Assembly: GCF_947492965.1 (NCBI RefSeq)
Contig: NZ_CANLOZ010000007.1
Location: 1-64,000 of the forward strand
Origin: an uncultured Aquimarina sp.
GTDB lineage: Bacteria > Bacteroidota > Bacteroidia > Flavobacteriales > Flavobacteriaceae
Length of the DNA: 64,000 bases
Reading direction: 5' to 3'
Shown: in pieces, positions 34,439 through 44,696 of the stretch
How positions within the stretch are numbered: the first letter of the stretch is position 1
Layout of the letters: every line of letters begins with the position of its first letter
Notes under the pieces: model-generated
Told to the model about the DNA's origin: nothing
The model's input: only the letters and a program-made list of their open reading frames with translations
The model's database searches: none
Translations under genes and position numbers: made by a program

Positions 34439-35238
34439 AACTTTATCTCTAGATTTGCTTTAAAAACATCATGATCCCCACTAAGTGTTAATTGATGTTT
34501 TTTATGATATAACAACTGAAGTCTTTTCTTTAAGTTTTTCAAACCTATACCCTCTTTATTCTCATTTTTAGTATTTGACTTAAAATTATTTTCTATTTCA
34601 AAAGACAACGTACTACTTTTTACACTCAAATTTATTTTAACATATGCATTTGTAATCATACTTTCCACACCATGCTTAATAGCGTTTTCTAGCAGCATGA
34701 TAAGCAACAATGGAGCTATCTTTAGATGATAATCATCTATATCCTTTTTAAAAGAAATAGCTACATCTTTTTTATATCTTAACAAGTGAATCTCAATATA
34801 TTGTTCTAAATACGTTACTTCTTGTTGTATAGACACCACATCTTCCGCTCCTTGGTAAATAGTATAACGCATTATTTCCGAAAGTTTTAAGATTACATCA
34901 GGAGCCTTCTCCGATTTCTCTATCGCGAGACCATATAGATTATTCAACGTGTTAAAGAAAAAATGAGGATCCACCTTACTTTTCAATAGCATCAATTCAG
35001 CCTTGTTCTTATCATTTTTAAGTGTTTGATATTGTTTCCACAAATTGAAAAACCAACGTATTATAATGTATCCAATAGTAAGCAAAAAGATAAGTTGAAA
35101 TACATAAAAATAATAATCATGAATTGGTAATCCCGAAAGTTCTTCAAGCCTTTTGAATCGAACCATTCCAATGACAGAAATGAGAATAATAGTTCCAACA
35201 AGTATGGCATGAAAATATTCTCTATAACGCTTAGACAT
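34435..35238 (-). CDS. LytS/YehU-type sensor histidine kinase
   Basis: This is a membrane kinase of 267 aa. Two hydrophobic segments (about 10-26 and 44-66) with a short outside loop are followed by a His-kinase region of the LytS class. The phospho-acceptor His is in KVDPHFFFNTLNNLYGLA, the N box in LLENAIKHG, and the G box in GIGLKNLKKRLQLLY. There is no large sensory domain, so any signal is probably sensed by the membrane part. The gene overlaps its response regulator by 4 bases; the pair is read away from the M28 peptidase gene. Confidence 0.92.
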   Translation of the reverse strand: MSKRYREYFHAILVGTIILISVIGMVRFKRLEELSGLPIHDYYFYVFQLIFLLTIGYIIIRWFFNLWKQYQTLKNDKNKAELMLLKSKVDPHFFFNTLNNLYGLAIEKSEKAPDVILKLSEIMRYTIYQGAEDVVSIQQEVTYLEQYIEIHLLRYKKDVAISFKKDIDDYHLKIAPLLLIMLLENAIKHGVESMITNAYVKINLSVKSSTLSFEIENNFKSNTKNENKEGIGLKNLKKRLQLLYHKKHQLTLSGDHDVFKANLEIKL

Positions 35239-35444
35239 AATCCAAATGTATTTCTTTTTGATGATCTCAACTAATTTAATGGATAAACACTATTAAAACA
35301 ATGACCAATGCGCTACAAAAACACATACATACATATGCACCCATAAATTTATATAGTGTGCAGTATACACATCTATATTGATCATAAAATTTAGCTCAAA
35401 GGAATGATTACATATAGATTTGAAAAACACTTAAACAAATGTAA

Positions 35445-36356
35445 ATGAATAATTTATTAAAAAAACTCAGTATTGTTAGCCTACTATTAACTCCTTTTTT
35501 ATCTAATTCTCAAAATCAACTAGCAGCAGAGAAAGACATAACCTCAATACAAATGGAAATTTTACAAAAATTAACAGGAAAGACTCCTATTAAAGATAAA
35601 ATCTATTTAAACCAAAGGGCATCACCTAAAGAACGCGATATTACTGCAAATTATCTATCTGATTATTTATCTTCAATGGGCTGGCAACTTGAAAATCATT
35701 ATTACCGTACCTCAAACGGAAATCCATTACTTGATTTATGTTTACCACCCGTAAAGGGAATTAACGTTGCTGCGATATTACCTGCTACTACAGATAGCAA
35801 TGAATACCTACTATTTGGAGGACACTATGATTCTGAACGTAATTGTCCTGGCGCTATTGATAATGCTACGGGAGTAGCCTTAAGCCTAGCCATTGCCTAT
35901 AAACTCGCAAAACTAAAGAAAAGAAACATCAATTTTCTTATCGTTTTGTTCGATCAAGAGGAGGATGGAGAAGTCGGCAGTAAAGCTTACGCAAAAATGC
36001 TAAAAAAAATGAATAGAAAGATACATTCTGTACACACTATAGATATGATGGGATGGGACAAGGATCAAAATTATGGAATTGAAATAGAGTTACCCTCTAA
36101 GAAGCTTAAAAATCTATATGAAAGCAATGCTAAGAAATACCACATTCCCATATACAGCACTACAGTAAGCTCTTCTGATCATAAATCATTTATTGATGAG
36201 GGTTTTAACACTGTTGGAATTTCTGAAGAATATGCTAAAAGAGATACAACACCTTTTATTCATACTCCCAAAGACACTTATGAAACTATCAATTTTGACT
36301 ACCTATTATCCTCCACAAACTTCGTTTTCAAAATTTTTAAAAAACTAGCACAATGA
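35445..36356 (+). CDS. Secreted M28-family metallopeptidase
   Basis: This is a zinc-dependent aminopeptidase-like enzyme of 303 aa with a signal peptide (ends SNSQ). The metal-binding His and Asp residues of M28 are visible in FGGHYDSER, GAIDNATGVALSLAI, FLIVLFDQEEDGEVGSKAY, the D of HTIDMMGWD and the final H in TPFIHTPKDTYE. Many Bacteroidota relatives release amino acids from peptides outside the cell. The gene overlaps a small membrane-protein gene by 4 bases. It is transcribed divergently from the LytS gene, and a -7 box (TAGATTTG, 35415-35422) precedes it. Confidence 0.9.
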   Translation: MNNLLKKLSIVSLLLTPFLSNSQNQLAAEKDITSIQMEILQKLTGKTPIKDKIYLNQRASPKERDITANYLSDYLSSMGWQLENHYYRTSNGNPLLDLCLPPVKGINVAAILPATTDSNEYLLFGGHYDSERNCPGAIDNATGVALSLAIAYKLAKLKKRNINFLIVLFDQEEDGEVGSKAYAKMLKKMNRKIHSVHTIDMMGWDKDQNYGIEIELPSKKLKNLYESNAKKYHIPIYSTTVSSSDHKSFIDEGFNTVGISEEYAKRDTTPFIHTPKDTYETINFDYLLSSTNFVFKIFKKLAQ

Positions 36357-36751
36357 GACCTGAAAGACAAACATTACACAACAAACTATATGAAATCTTA
36401 TTAATTGTAAGCTTTATTCCCATTATCATTAAAAGTATTGAATATCTTTTAGCAGGTATATTCTACCCTTTTTTGATAATGATAATACTAACATCTCCCT
36501 TCTTATATTTATTTAAAAAGAAAAAAAACACTCCAAAACTAATTAAATATTGGAGCATATTATTAATTGGTTATGGATTACTAAGGATAGTATTACACAC
36601 ACTCATCATTACAAAACCAAGTGGTGTTCCTTCAGGAGCTTTTTATCAGTTTACTTTTTGGTATACTTTCAAAAGTGTATTCTATATTCTCTTTGGAATA
36701 TCTTTGTTTATTAAACGAAAACTGATCGTTAGATCCATCTTTTTTAAATAG
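36353..36751 (+). CDS. Small membrane protein downstream of M28 peptidase
   Basis: This 132-aa hydrophobic protein has four predicted helices (about 13-30, 32-50, 62-82 and 107-122). I recognise no family. Its ATG overlaps the M28 stop (ATGA), so it is translationally coupled to the peptidase and may assist its export or anchoring, which is inference. A terminator follows. Confidence 0.65.
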   Translation: MRPERQTLHNKLYEILLIVSFIPIIIKSIEYLLAGIFYPFLIMIILTSPFLYLFKKKKNTPKLIKYWSILLIGYGLLRIVLHTLIITKPSGVPSGAFYQFTFWYTFKSVFYILFGISLFIKRKLIVRSIFFK

Positions 36752-36771
36752 TGATGACAGATAAAACGAAG

Positions 36772-36803
36772 AAGGCTGTCCGCAATAAATTGCTGACAGC
36801 CTT
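36772..36803. terminator. Terminator between convergent genes
   Basis: AAGGCTGTC / GACAGCCTT with an inner GCAAT/ATTGC stem (one C/T mismatch between them), followed by TCTTTTG, lies between the M28 operon (+) and the large T9SS gene (-). Confidence 0.8.
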
Positions 36804-36866
36804 TCTTTTGTATTAAATTATTCTTCTTTATTGATAGATATACTTCCTATCCAACAAAAAGAATAT

Positions 36867-39800
36867 TTAGTTCTTAATAATCTTTTGAGTCTCCTCTATA
36901 CCATCTAAATTAACGTTAAGGAAATACATTCCTCTTGCATAGCTAGATAAATTGATTTGAGCAGAATTATCAGAAGAAATTAATCCTTTTTGAGATGCAA
37001 TTACCTTTCCTGTTAAATCAGAAACGGTATAAGAAACATTAGCAGCATTTCTCCATTGTATATTAAAAATACCACTAGAAGGATTTGGGAACAAGCTTAG
37101 TGCTGGTCTGTTTTCTACCTCTTCTACACTAAGTGTATTTCCTTCAATAACAACATCATCAATAACCACACCTTCATTATTAACCGCTCCATCAGACACA
37201 AAGTTAAATCTGAAAACAAAGTTACTTTCACCAGAAAATGCTGAAAGGTCATAACTATATTCTTTCATCGTAGTATCAGTTCCAGTCCATTGCGCACCAG
37301 GACAAGTAGCACAGTTACTTAAATTAACTGCAGTATTACTATTATACCAATTAGGATCATTAGCAGTACCAAGAATATTCCAAACTGCACCTCCATCTGT
37401 AGAATATTCTACATTCATGAAATCCCAATCTAATTCAATATCAAAAGCCATATTAAATTTAAGAACAGGATTTTCTCCAACAGTTGTCATATCATAACAT
37501 TTAGAGATCAAATAACTTGAAGTACCATCTATATAGTTTCCATCTAAATTAGTCGCATAGGCATTTTGACCAGATGCTGCGGCATTCAATAAAGTCCCAG
37601 CAGGCACTCCTCGTTCCCATAAAACTCCACCACTTGTCAACAACTCATCACTAGCATCTTCAAAATCATTTACTCCTTCAGACACACTGAAACTACTATT
37701 CGTATTAAACTTAACCTCTATAGAATTGTTGCCATCATTTGTATCGTTAGCTACAGCAGCAATTACATTTATGCTGTGCTCTCCTAAATCTAAATTTAAC
37801 ACAGGTAAATCAATTACAGCTGTTTCGTTAGAATTGATCGTACCGGACCAAGTAGTTGTATTAGAATTACCATCTATTACGTATTCGATATCAATTGATG
37901 AAATTACATTAGTACCATTATTTTTAACAGTAAAAGAAGGCGAAACAGCACCACAATTGATTTCTGATCCTGGAGAATTGATAGCTACCAAACGTATGTC
38001 ATCTTGTGCTAGTTCTACAGGAATAGTAGACTGCCATACTCCTCTTCCATAAGTCGCTGCAGTAATATTAGCATCGTTTACATTTATTTCTAAATCTCTT
38101 ACTGGTACGTTAGGAAGATTATTATCAAATGCTTCCCAAACTCCTGGAGTTGTATCATCAGTTCTGTAAACACCTATAGTCGTTCCTACATATAAAGGAT
38201 TATCAGAATGCAACCCTTGATGTTTAACTACCATTTTAGGTATACTTGGTAAATCTCCTGTAATATCTGTAAAATTTAACCCTCCATCATCTGATCTAAA
38301 TACACCACCTGATCTTCCAGATGTTGTAACATAAACAATGTTACTATTACTGCTATGCACATTTACTGAAGATATTGATAACGTAAAAGACTCTACCTCT
38401 GTAAAAGAAACACCTCTATCTGTACTTTTCCACATTGTCTCATTTATTGTGGCATACATAATATCTGGATTAGAAGGGTCTATTTCGAATTGATCAATTC
38501 TGTTTCTAGAATCAGAGCTACCTGTGAAATTAGGAGAAACTTGAGTAAAAGCATTTCCATCTAATCTGTAAATAGCATTATAAGCAGCATACAATTCACT
38601 TTCACTATTCATTAATAATGGAGTAACCCAGTTTCCTGTAGAACCAGCTGGTTGAGCAACTCTAGCTGTTTGTGTAAGACCACCATTAGTTGAGATCCAT
38701 AGGTTTTGACCATTCTGCATGAAACCATAATAGTTATTATCATTATTAGGATCAATAGCAGCATCCATACCGTCTCCACCTCCATAAACATTCCATTCTC
38801 CAGCAGTAGTAAGTCCAAAACTTCCATTATCTTGCAAACCACCAGCCATTTTTCTGGATTTACCATTTGATTTAGAAACAGCAATTTCATAAAACTGACC
38901 TATCTGCATTTTTTGGGTTAGGTCGGCAAAAGTATTTCCTCCATTGGTAGACTTAAATACACCTCCATCACTACCGCAATATAAATCTCCGTTAAAAAAA
39001 CGTAAGAAATGAATATCCGCGTGTGTATAAGATTCTGTTCTCACGGACCATCTATTAACTTGAGTAAAGTTATCACCTCCATCAGTAGACTTCCATATAT
39101 CTAGTTCTCCAGTATAAATTTCATCAGCGTCAGTATCAGAAACAGCTATCGCCATATCATACCATGCCTGACCAGCTCCAAAAATATCTGTATTTGTAAA
39201 AGCCGTTTTAGTAAAATTCACTCCACTATCTGTAGATTTATAAATTCCTTGAAAAACATTACCCGTTCCAGCACTTAATACGTAAACATAATTTGGGTCT
39301 GCAGGAGTTACATCTAATGCAAGTCTTGTTGTACCTCCTGTTAATGGTAACCCACTAGTGATGGTAGAAAACGAATCTCCATTGTCATCAGATCTAAACA
39401 CCTGAGTATCTGAGACCGCGTATATTACATTAGAATCTCCTGGCTTTAATTTCATATCATTTAAATCTCCGTTAAATACCCTTGTGAAATTAGTCCCTCC
39501 GTTTGTAGACTTATAAAAACCTCTGCTCGAAGAAACAAATACCTTATTTCTATCTGTAGGATCTAAATAAATCTCACTTATATTATTTGCACTAGACACA
39601 GTAAAAGTTAAACCAGTAGTATTCCAAGTTTGTCCACCATCTGTAGATTTCAATACTCCAACACTCACTGTATCGTTAGCATCATCATCTCCTGTTCCGA
39701 TATAAATGATATCTGTATCCACAGGATCTATTGCTATCGCAGAAACTCCAATCTGAGGCAATTCATCAGATAGAGGTTCCCAAGAAGCTCCAGCATCTAA

Positions 39801-40283
39801 AGATCTCCATATACCACCTGCTGGTGTACCAGCGTAATATTTATTAGAATCTACTGGATCTACGATTACAACATTTACACGTCCAATATTTGCGCTAGAA
39901 AATGATCTATCTATAATATCATCTGGACCGATAGCCACCCAATTACTGTTATCAACCATTTTACTTTGTAATGCATTTTTTTGCATTCCAGCATCCCAAA
40001 TCTGTTTTGGGCTCATTAAGGTTCCATCATCATTTAAACAATCCTTCCAAAAATTCTCCCATCTTTTAAAAGGCTTATATCCAGAACCTTTTTTAGTATG
40101 ATCTTTATCCTTCCAATAATCATTAAAAGCATCTACAATTTCTTGGAATTTTAAAGGTTCATTATCACCGGAAGACTTTTTTTGCGCATTAAGCTCTTTC
40201 ATCCAAGGAGCCGAAGAATTAAATTGTGCAGTACCCGCGAACCAAAACGAACACGCAACAATAACAAGAATAATTTTTTTCAT
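36867..40283 (-). CDS. Large secreted sortilin/BNR-repeat protein with type A T9SS sorting domain
   Basis: The protein has 1138 aa and a signal peptide. Residues about 25-120 are a Lys/Trp-rich N-terminal region (FNDYWKDKDHTKKGSGYKPF) typical of this flavobacterial family. Next comes a long sortilin/VPS10-like beta-propeller (about 130-770), with many STDGGxxxTxV-type repeats and Asp-box-like motifs (KSTDGGQTWNTTG, RSDDGGLNFTDITG, YGRGVWQST). A beta-sandwich with an EDASDE and DVVIEG-type adhesion fold follows, and a C-terminal sorting domain begins about LSLFPNPSSGIFNIQWRN and ends in KIIKN. T9SS export is therefore expected. The ligand or enzyme activity cannot be told. It is divergent from the ECF sigma gene. 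Confidence 0.88.
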   Translation of the reverse strand: MKKIILVIVACSFWFAGTAQFNSSAPWMKELNAQKKSSGDNEPLKFQEIVDAFNDYWKDKDHTKKGSGYKPFKRWENFWKDCLNDDGTLMSPKQIWDAGMQKNALQSKMVDNSNWVAIGPDDIIDRSFSSANIGRVNVVIVDPVDSNKYYAGTPAGGIWRSLDAGASWEPLSDELPQIGVSAIAIDPVDTDIIYIGTGDDDANDTVSVGVLKSTDGGQTWNTTGLTFTVSSANNISEIYLDPTDRNKVFVSSSRGFYKSTNGGTNFTRVFNGDLNDMKLKPGDSNVIYAVSDTQVFRSDDNGDSFSTITSGLPLTGGTTRLALDVTPADPNYVYVLSAGTGNVFQGIYKSTDSGVNFTKTAFTNTDIFGAGQAWYDMAIAVSDTDADEIYTGELDIWKSTDGGDNFTQVNRWSVRTESYTHADIHFLRFFNGDLYCGSDGGVFKSTNGGNTFADLTQKMQIGQFYEIAVSKSNGKSRKMAGGLQDNGSFGLTTAGEWNVYGGGDGMDAAIDPNNDNNYYGFMQNGQNLWISTNGGLTQTARVAQPAGSTGNWVTPLLMNSESELYAAYNAIYRLDGNAFTQVSPNFTGSSDSRNRIDQFEIDPSNPDIMYATINETMWKSTDRGVSFTEVESFTLSISSVNVHSSNSNIVYVTTSGRSGGVFRSDDGGLNFTDITGDLPSIPKMVVKHQGLHSDNPLYVGTTIGVYRTDDTTPGVWEAFDNNLPNVPVRDLEINVNDANITAATYGRGVWQSTIPVELAQDDIRLVAINSPGSEINCGAVSPSFTVKNNGTNVISSIDIEYVIDGNSNTTTWSGTINSNETAVIDLPVLNLDLGEHSINVIAAVANDTNDGNNSIEVKFNTNSSFSVSEGVNDFEDASDELLTSGGVLWERGVPAGTLLNAAASGQNAYATNLDGNYIDGTSSYLISKCYDMTTVGENPVLKFNMAFDIELDWDFMNVEYSTDGGAVWNILGTANDPNWYNSNTAVNLSNCATCPGAQWTGTDTTMKEYSYDLSAFSGESNFVFRFNFVSDGAVNNEGVVIDDVVIEGNTLSVEEVENRPALSLFPNPSSGIFNIQWRNAANVSYTVSDLTGKVIASQKGLISSDNSAQINLSSYARGMYFLNVNLDGIEETQKIIKN

Positions 40284-40585
40284 TTAAACAAATTTTGTTG
40301 AGTTACTTCTATAATAAACAATCGAAAGGTAGAAAACCCTACTTTTTCTATTGTTTTTTTTTAATTTCGCTAACATAATCTATTTTTTTTAAAATTCATA
40401 AATTAAAACACCCTCATTACCAGTTAAATACAAAATTTATTTATTATTTCTTTAACTTTTGTAGGAATTCAATAAAATTTAATTTCAAAAACGATGTTTT
40501 TTAAGTGTAACAATAGAAGCTACATAAAACTGTTAAAACAATAAATTTTAATATCTCCGGAAAATAAATATCTTCGAGAATTATT
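40284..40585. other. Intergenic region between the T9SS protein and the ECF sigma gene
   Basis: The 302 bases between these divergent genes are very AT-rich. TATCTTCG at 40569-40576 is a near -7 box 10 bases before the sigma gene, with TTTTA about 19 bases upstream. I see no repeats or RNA. Confidence 0.5.
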
Positions 40586-41095
40586 ATGGAAAAGAAATCT
40601 GTATGTGATGAAAAAAATTTCGAATTAATCTTTGACGATTGTTCCGAGTCCTTGCGCAATATTATTTATTACAAATGCGGTGACCTTGGTCTTGCGGAAG
40701 ACATTATACAGGATGCTTTTATCAAATTATGGAAAAATTGCAAGAAAGTAGTTTTTTACAAAGCCAAATCTTACTTATTTACAGTTGCAAATAACAATTT
40801 ACTAAATCATATTGCACACAAGAAGGTAGTTCTAAAATACGAACAAAAGCCGCATTCGGATTTGAATAATCAAGACCCTCAGTTTATAATTGAAGAAAAA
40901 GAGTTTATGGCAAAACTTAAAAAAGCCATTGACGATCTTCCTGAAAAACAGCGAGAGACCTTTTTATTATCAAGAATAGACAAAAAATCCTACAAGGAAA
41001 TAGCTGAGATGACAGGGGTTTCTGTAAAAGCTATAGAAAAGAGAATACATTATGCGCTAGTAAGTTTAAGAGAAAAATTAGGAGATATTTTATAA
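40586..41095 (+). CDS. RNA polymerase ECF sigma factor (FecI-like)
   Basis: A 169-aa sigma factor. Region 2 shows the core-binding helix as LAEDIIQDAFIKLWKN (about 35-50) followed by KAKSYLFTVANNNLLNHI. Region 4 is the helix-turn-helix LPEKQRETFLLSRIDKKSYK with EIAEMTGVSVKAIEKRIHYAL. No extra domain is present. It precedes a FecR anti-sigma factor (70-base gap) and a TonB receptor with an STN domain. This is the standard three-part cell-surface signalling set: the receptor senses a ligand, FecR transmits the signal and the sigma factor activates transcription. Confidence 0.93.
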   Translation: MEKKSVCDEKNFELIFDDCSESLRNIIYYKCGDLGLAEDIIQDAFIKLWKNCKKVVFYKAKSYLFTVANNNLLNHIAHKKVVLKYEQKPHSDLNNQDPQFIIEEKEFMAKLKKAIDDLPEKQRETFLLSRIDKKSYKEIAEMTGVSVKAIEKRIHYALVSLREKLGDIL

Positions 41096-41165
41096 TTTTA
41101 TGTAGGGTAATTCAACATAAGACTGTTAATTAAAAAGAAAGCATAAACGAAGAACAAAAAAACAA

Positions 41166-42086
41166 ATGCAAAATCCGTATTCAGACGAAACATTTTTAGC
41201 TCGATGGCTCAACAACGACCTTGACCCAAAGGAGAAAATGGAATTTGAAAATTCTGAGGAATATCAGAAATACAAGGTGATTGTTGATAAGGTAGCAATG
41301 TTGGAGTCTCCGGCTTATGACAAAAAGGAAAATCTGCAAAAGATAAAGAAAAATATGCTTGATGCTACTAACAGCACTAAAGTAATTTCTTTTGCCCCAA
41401 AATGGATTTATAGTATTGCCGCTACGCTACTAGTTCTTATTGGTCTTTTCTTTTTCTTTAATCGTTCTACTGTTTACACTACAAATTATGGAGAACAAAT
41501 GACGGTTCAACTTTTAGATGGATCGGAGGTAATTTTAAATTCAAAATCAAAATTATCCTACAAAAAATCTGATTGGAATGATAGTAGAAAAGTGGTCCTG
41601 TTAGGAGAAGCCTTTTTTAAAGTAACAAAAGGTTCGAATTTTATTGTAGAATCTAATTCCGGTACTGTTCAAGTTTTAGGAACACAATTTAACATGAATA
41701 CCAGAAAAGATTTTTTTGAAGTTATCTGCCATGAAGGAAAAGTAAAAGCTATTGGATCAGAAAGTACTGGCGAAGCAACACTTACTAAAGGAAATGCGTT
41801 TAGAATTGCGAATTCTGTCGTAGAAAACTGGAACACCAAATCCTCATTACCAAGTTGGCTATCTGGTGAAACTACTTTTACGAATACACCACTGAATCAG
41901 GTGATTCAATCCTTAGAAAATCAGTTTAATATTTCATTTGATACTGCAAAAATTGACCTTAATAAACGTTTTACAGGCAGCTATAGTCACCAAAATATTG
42001 AATTAGCATTAAAAACAATCTTTGTTCCTATGGAAATTTCATATACTTTTAACAACGAAAACAACATAGTTCTCGTTAAAGAATAA
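41166..42086 (+). CDS. FecR-family anti-sigma factor
   Basis: This inner-membrane regulator has a cytosolic N-terminal part (1-78) with LARWLNNDLDPKEK, one transmembrane helix (about 80-99, YSIAATLLVLIGLFFFF), and a periplasmic FecR domain containing TNYGEQMTVQLLDGSEVILN, VVLLGEAFFKVTKG and VLGTQFNMNTRKDFFEV. The C-terminal subdomain resembles STN-type secretin folds (LNQVIQSLENQFNISFDTAK). The 306-aa length is usual. Its stop codon abuts the receptor start directly. Confidence 0.93.
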   Translation: MQNPYSDETFLARWLNNDLDPKEKMEFENSEEYQKYKVIVDKVAMLESPAYDKKENLQKIKKNMLDATNSTKVISFAPKWIYSIAATLLVLIGLFFFFNRSTVYTTNYGEQMTVQLLDGSEVILNSKSKLSYKKSDWNDSRKVVLLGEAFFKVTKGSNFIVESNSGTVQVLGTQFNMNTRKDFFEVICHEGKVKAIGSESTGEATLTKGNAFRIANSVVENWNTKSSLPSWLSGETTFTNTPLNQVIQSLENQFNISFDTAKIDLNKRFTGSYSHQNIELALKTIFVPMEISYTFNNENNIVLVKE

Positions 42087-44696
42087 ATGAAATCATTTTT
42101 TTTTCTCCTCTTAATCCTTCTACACCTACCCTCTTTTTCGCAAAAAACAGAGTCATTAAGTTATGATAAAATTTCTTTAGAAGAAGTTTTAAAAAATCTT
42201 GAAGACTCCTATAGTATTAAATTCTCTTTTAACCCAGAAATTATTAAAAAACAACAAGTTACAACTCCTTCCAAAAACATCCTTTCAGACATTCTAAAAG
42301 AAATAGAAAGTCAATCCTCTATTTTTTTCGAAAAAATTAACGATAGATATTATGTAATTCGTAAGAAAAAAAAGGTAGGGAGAATAACGATTTGTGGATA
42401 TCTTTTAGATAATAGAAGACAAAATCCTTTACAAGAAGCTCTAGTCGTTAATCGGAATCAATCTAAAACCACTTCTACTGACGATAATGGATATTTCCAG
42501 CTTCATTTAGCAAAACCAAATGATACAATCGATATTAGATTTTTGGGCTATAAAAATAGATATTTCATAGCAAAAGAATTGGAAAACATAGATTGCATTA
42601 AAATCTTAATGAAGGAAGATGACTTTCAACTAGGCGAAGTTGTTATTACAGAGTATGTTACTTCAGGAATATCTCGACAAGGAGCAAATAGTGCCATAAA
42701 TATTGATCCCAGTAAACTAGGTATTCTACCAAGATTGGTAGAACCAGATATTTTACAAACACTTCAGTTTTTACCAGGGGTTCAAAGTCCTACAGAAACC
42801 GCTTCCGGACTTCATATAAGAGGAGGAACACCAGATCATAACCTTATACTTTGGGATGGTATTAAAATGTACAGTTCTGGTCATTTTTTTGATCTGCTCT
42901 CTATCTTTAACCCTTACATAACGGAAAACATAAAACTTTCCAGAAGTAGTACAGAAGCTAAATACGGAAATAGAATTTCTGGTGTAGTTGATATAGAATC
43001 GAAAAACGAAATACCTAAGGATTTAGGATTTGGAGTTGGCATCAATATGACTAATATCGATGCTTATTTTGAAGCTCCTGTAGATGACGGGCTAGGTGTT
43101 ATCATTTCTGCAAGAAGAGCCTTTACTGATCTTATTGAAACACCTACTTTTAGAAGTTATTCTGATAGAGCATTTCAAAGCATCCGATTCTTTGTTGACA
43201 ATCAAAATCTCGATCAAGAAACTGTTGAAAACGAAAATATATTTTATTTCACAGACCTAACTCTCAAAGCTATTTTAGATTTATCAAAAAACAACAAACA
43301 AAACGACAAGCTTACTATTAGTTCTATTTTTACCAATAATAATCTCGATTACACTTTAAATATTAAAAACATACAAGGTTTTAGCGAACCTTTCGATGAG
43401 AACCAAAAAGACAACTTAGAGTTCGTAAATCAGGGAGCAAACATAAAATGGGAAAAACTATGGAGTAACAACTTTTCTCATTCTGCCAATATTTACTTTT
43501 CGAACTATAATTTTAATTATGACGGACTGCGTGAAGTTAGGGCTTCTAGCGATGGTTTCCTTTTTTTAAATAACAACATTATAGAAACGAATACCATCAG
43601 AGATGCAGGAGCATCAGTTCACACCAATTGGAGCATCAATTCAAAACATAGTCTTTCGATAGGATATGATTTTTCTAGTAATGATGTAACATACAATGCC
43701 GACTATTCGGCAGATAATTTCACATTCGATGAAAGCGATAATAATATTACACATGCTGTATTTGGAGAATACAAGTTAAACTTAAACGAAAAATTCAAAC
43801 TAAGTGCAGGGATCAGAAGCAATTATTTTTCTGTTCTAGACAAAACATATTGGGAACCACGAATCAATATAGAGTTTAATATATTTAATGATATAATTAC
43901 TAAAATCGCTGCAGAAAGGAGAAATCAAGTAATTAGTCAGGTTGCAAATTATTTACCTAACGATTTTAATCTGGATAATCAGATTTGGCTATTGGCAGAT
44001 TCAGAATTTGTTTCTATGCTGAGCAGTGATCAAATATCAGGAGGGTTTACTATTAACAAGAATAATTGGCATATTGATATAGAAGGATACTATAAAGATA
44101 CCGAAGGCTTAACATCCTTTGCTAATGGATTTAATGGGGTGTTAGATTTGGAAACTGGAGAAAGCAAAGTTTTTGGAATTGATTTGTTAATCAAAAAAAG
44201 AATTCGCGATTATCGAACTTGGATTGGATATTCATACACTAACCAAGATTTTAAATTCGAAAATGTAAACGACGGTAATTATTTTCCTGGGAATTTTGAT
44301 GTTCAACATTCTCTTTCATGGATTCATAGTTATCAATGGAATAATTTTGAATTCTCTCTCGGATGGACAATTAGAAATGGCAGACCCTATACTCCCGCAT
44401 CAGGAATAACAGAAGATAATGGATTTCTATTCATTGATTATGGAGAAACTAATAGCGAAAGATTAAACACCTATCACCGATTAGATTTTTCTGCTTCTTA
44501 TAAGTTTAAGTTGTCTAAAAGTGATACCTGGAGAAGCAAGATCGGGTTCTCTTTATTCAATTTGTATGATAAGGAAAACACCCTAAATCGAACTTACAAT
44601 ATTAGATTCGATGACAACAATGACTTTTTATTACAAGAAGTAAATACTATATCTGCTGGAATTACGCCAAATTTATCCTTCAGAATCGATTTCTAG
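42087..44696 (+). CDS. TonB-dependent outer-membrane receptor with STN signalling domain
   Basis: This is an 869-aa TonB-dependent receptor. After a signal peptide (SFSQ) comes an STN domain (about 24-90, EEVLKNLEDSYSIKFSFNP), which contacts FecR. A carboxypeptidase-regulatory-like domain (about 98-175, TDDNGYFQLHL) follows. A plug (about 190-310) has LPRLVEPDILQTLQFLPGVQ and RGGTPDHNLILWDGIKMY, and a ~550-residue beta barrel ends in LSFRIDF with the usual terminal Phe. Unlike SusC, no SusD follows. The ligand is unknown; siderophores or peptides would fit an ECF-linked receptor, but this is not shown. Confidence 0.92.
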   Translation: MKSFFFLLLILLHLPSFSQKTESLSYDKISLEEVLKNLEDSYSIKFSFNPEIIKKQQVTTPSKNILSDILKEIESQSSIFFEKINDRYYVIRKKKKVGRITICGYLLDNRRQNPLQEALVVNRNQSKTTSTDDNGYFQLHLAKPNDTIDIRFLGYKNRYFIAKELENIDCIKILMKEDDFQLGEVVITEYVTSGISRQGANSAINIDPSKLGILPRLVEPDILQTLQFLPGVQSPTETASGLHIRGGTPDHNLILWDGIKMYSSGHFFDLLSIFNPYITENIKLSRSSTEAKYGNRISGVVDIESKNEIPKDLGFGVGINMTNIDAYFEAPVDDGLGVIISARRAFTDLIETPTFRSYSDRAFQSIRFFVDNQNLDQETVENENIFYFTDLTLKAILDLSKNNKQNDKLTISSIFTNNNLDYTLNIKNIQGFSEPFDENQKDNLEFVNQGANIKWEKLWSNNFSHSANIYFSNYNFNYDGLREVRASSDGFLFLNNNIIETNTIRDAGASVHTNWSINSKHSLSIGYDFSSNDVTYNADYSADNFTFDESDNNITHAVFGEYKLNLNEKFKLSAGIRSNYFSVLDKTYWEPRINIEFNIFNDIITKIAAERRNQVISQVANYLPNDFNLDNQIWLLADSEFVSMLSSDQISGGFTINKNNWHIDIEGYYKDTEGLTSFANGFNGVLDLETGESKVFGIDLLIKKRIRDYRTWIGYSYTNQDFKFENVNDGNYFPGNFDVQHSLSWIHSYQWNNFEFSLGWTIRNGRPYTPASGITEDNGFLFIDYGETNSERLNTYHRLDFSASYKFKLSKSDTWRSKIGFSLFNLYDKENTLNRTYNIRFDDNNDFLLQEVNTISAGITPNLSFRIDF

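Noticed and set aside
38612..38890. 92-codon frame within the large T9SS gene
   Set aside because: It is an alternative frame of a long repeat-rich coding sequence.
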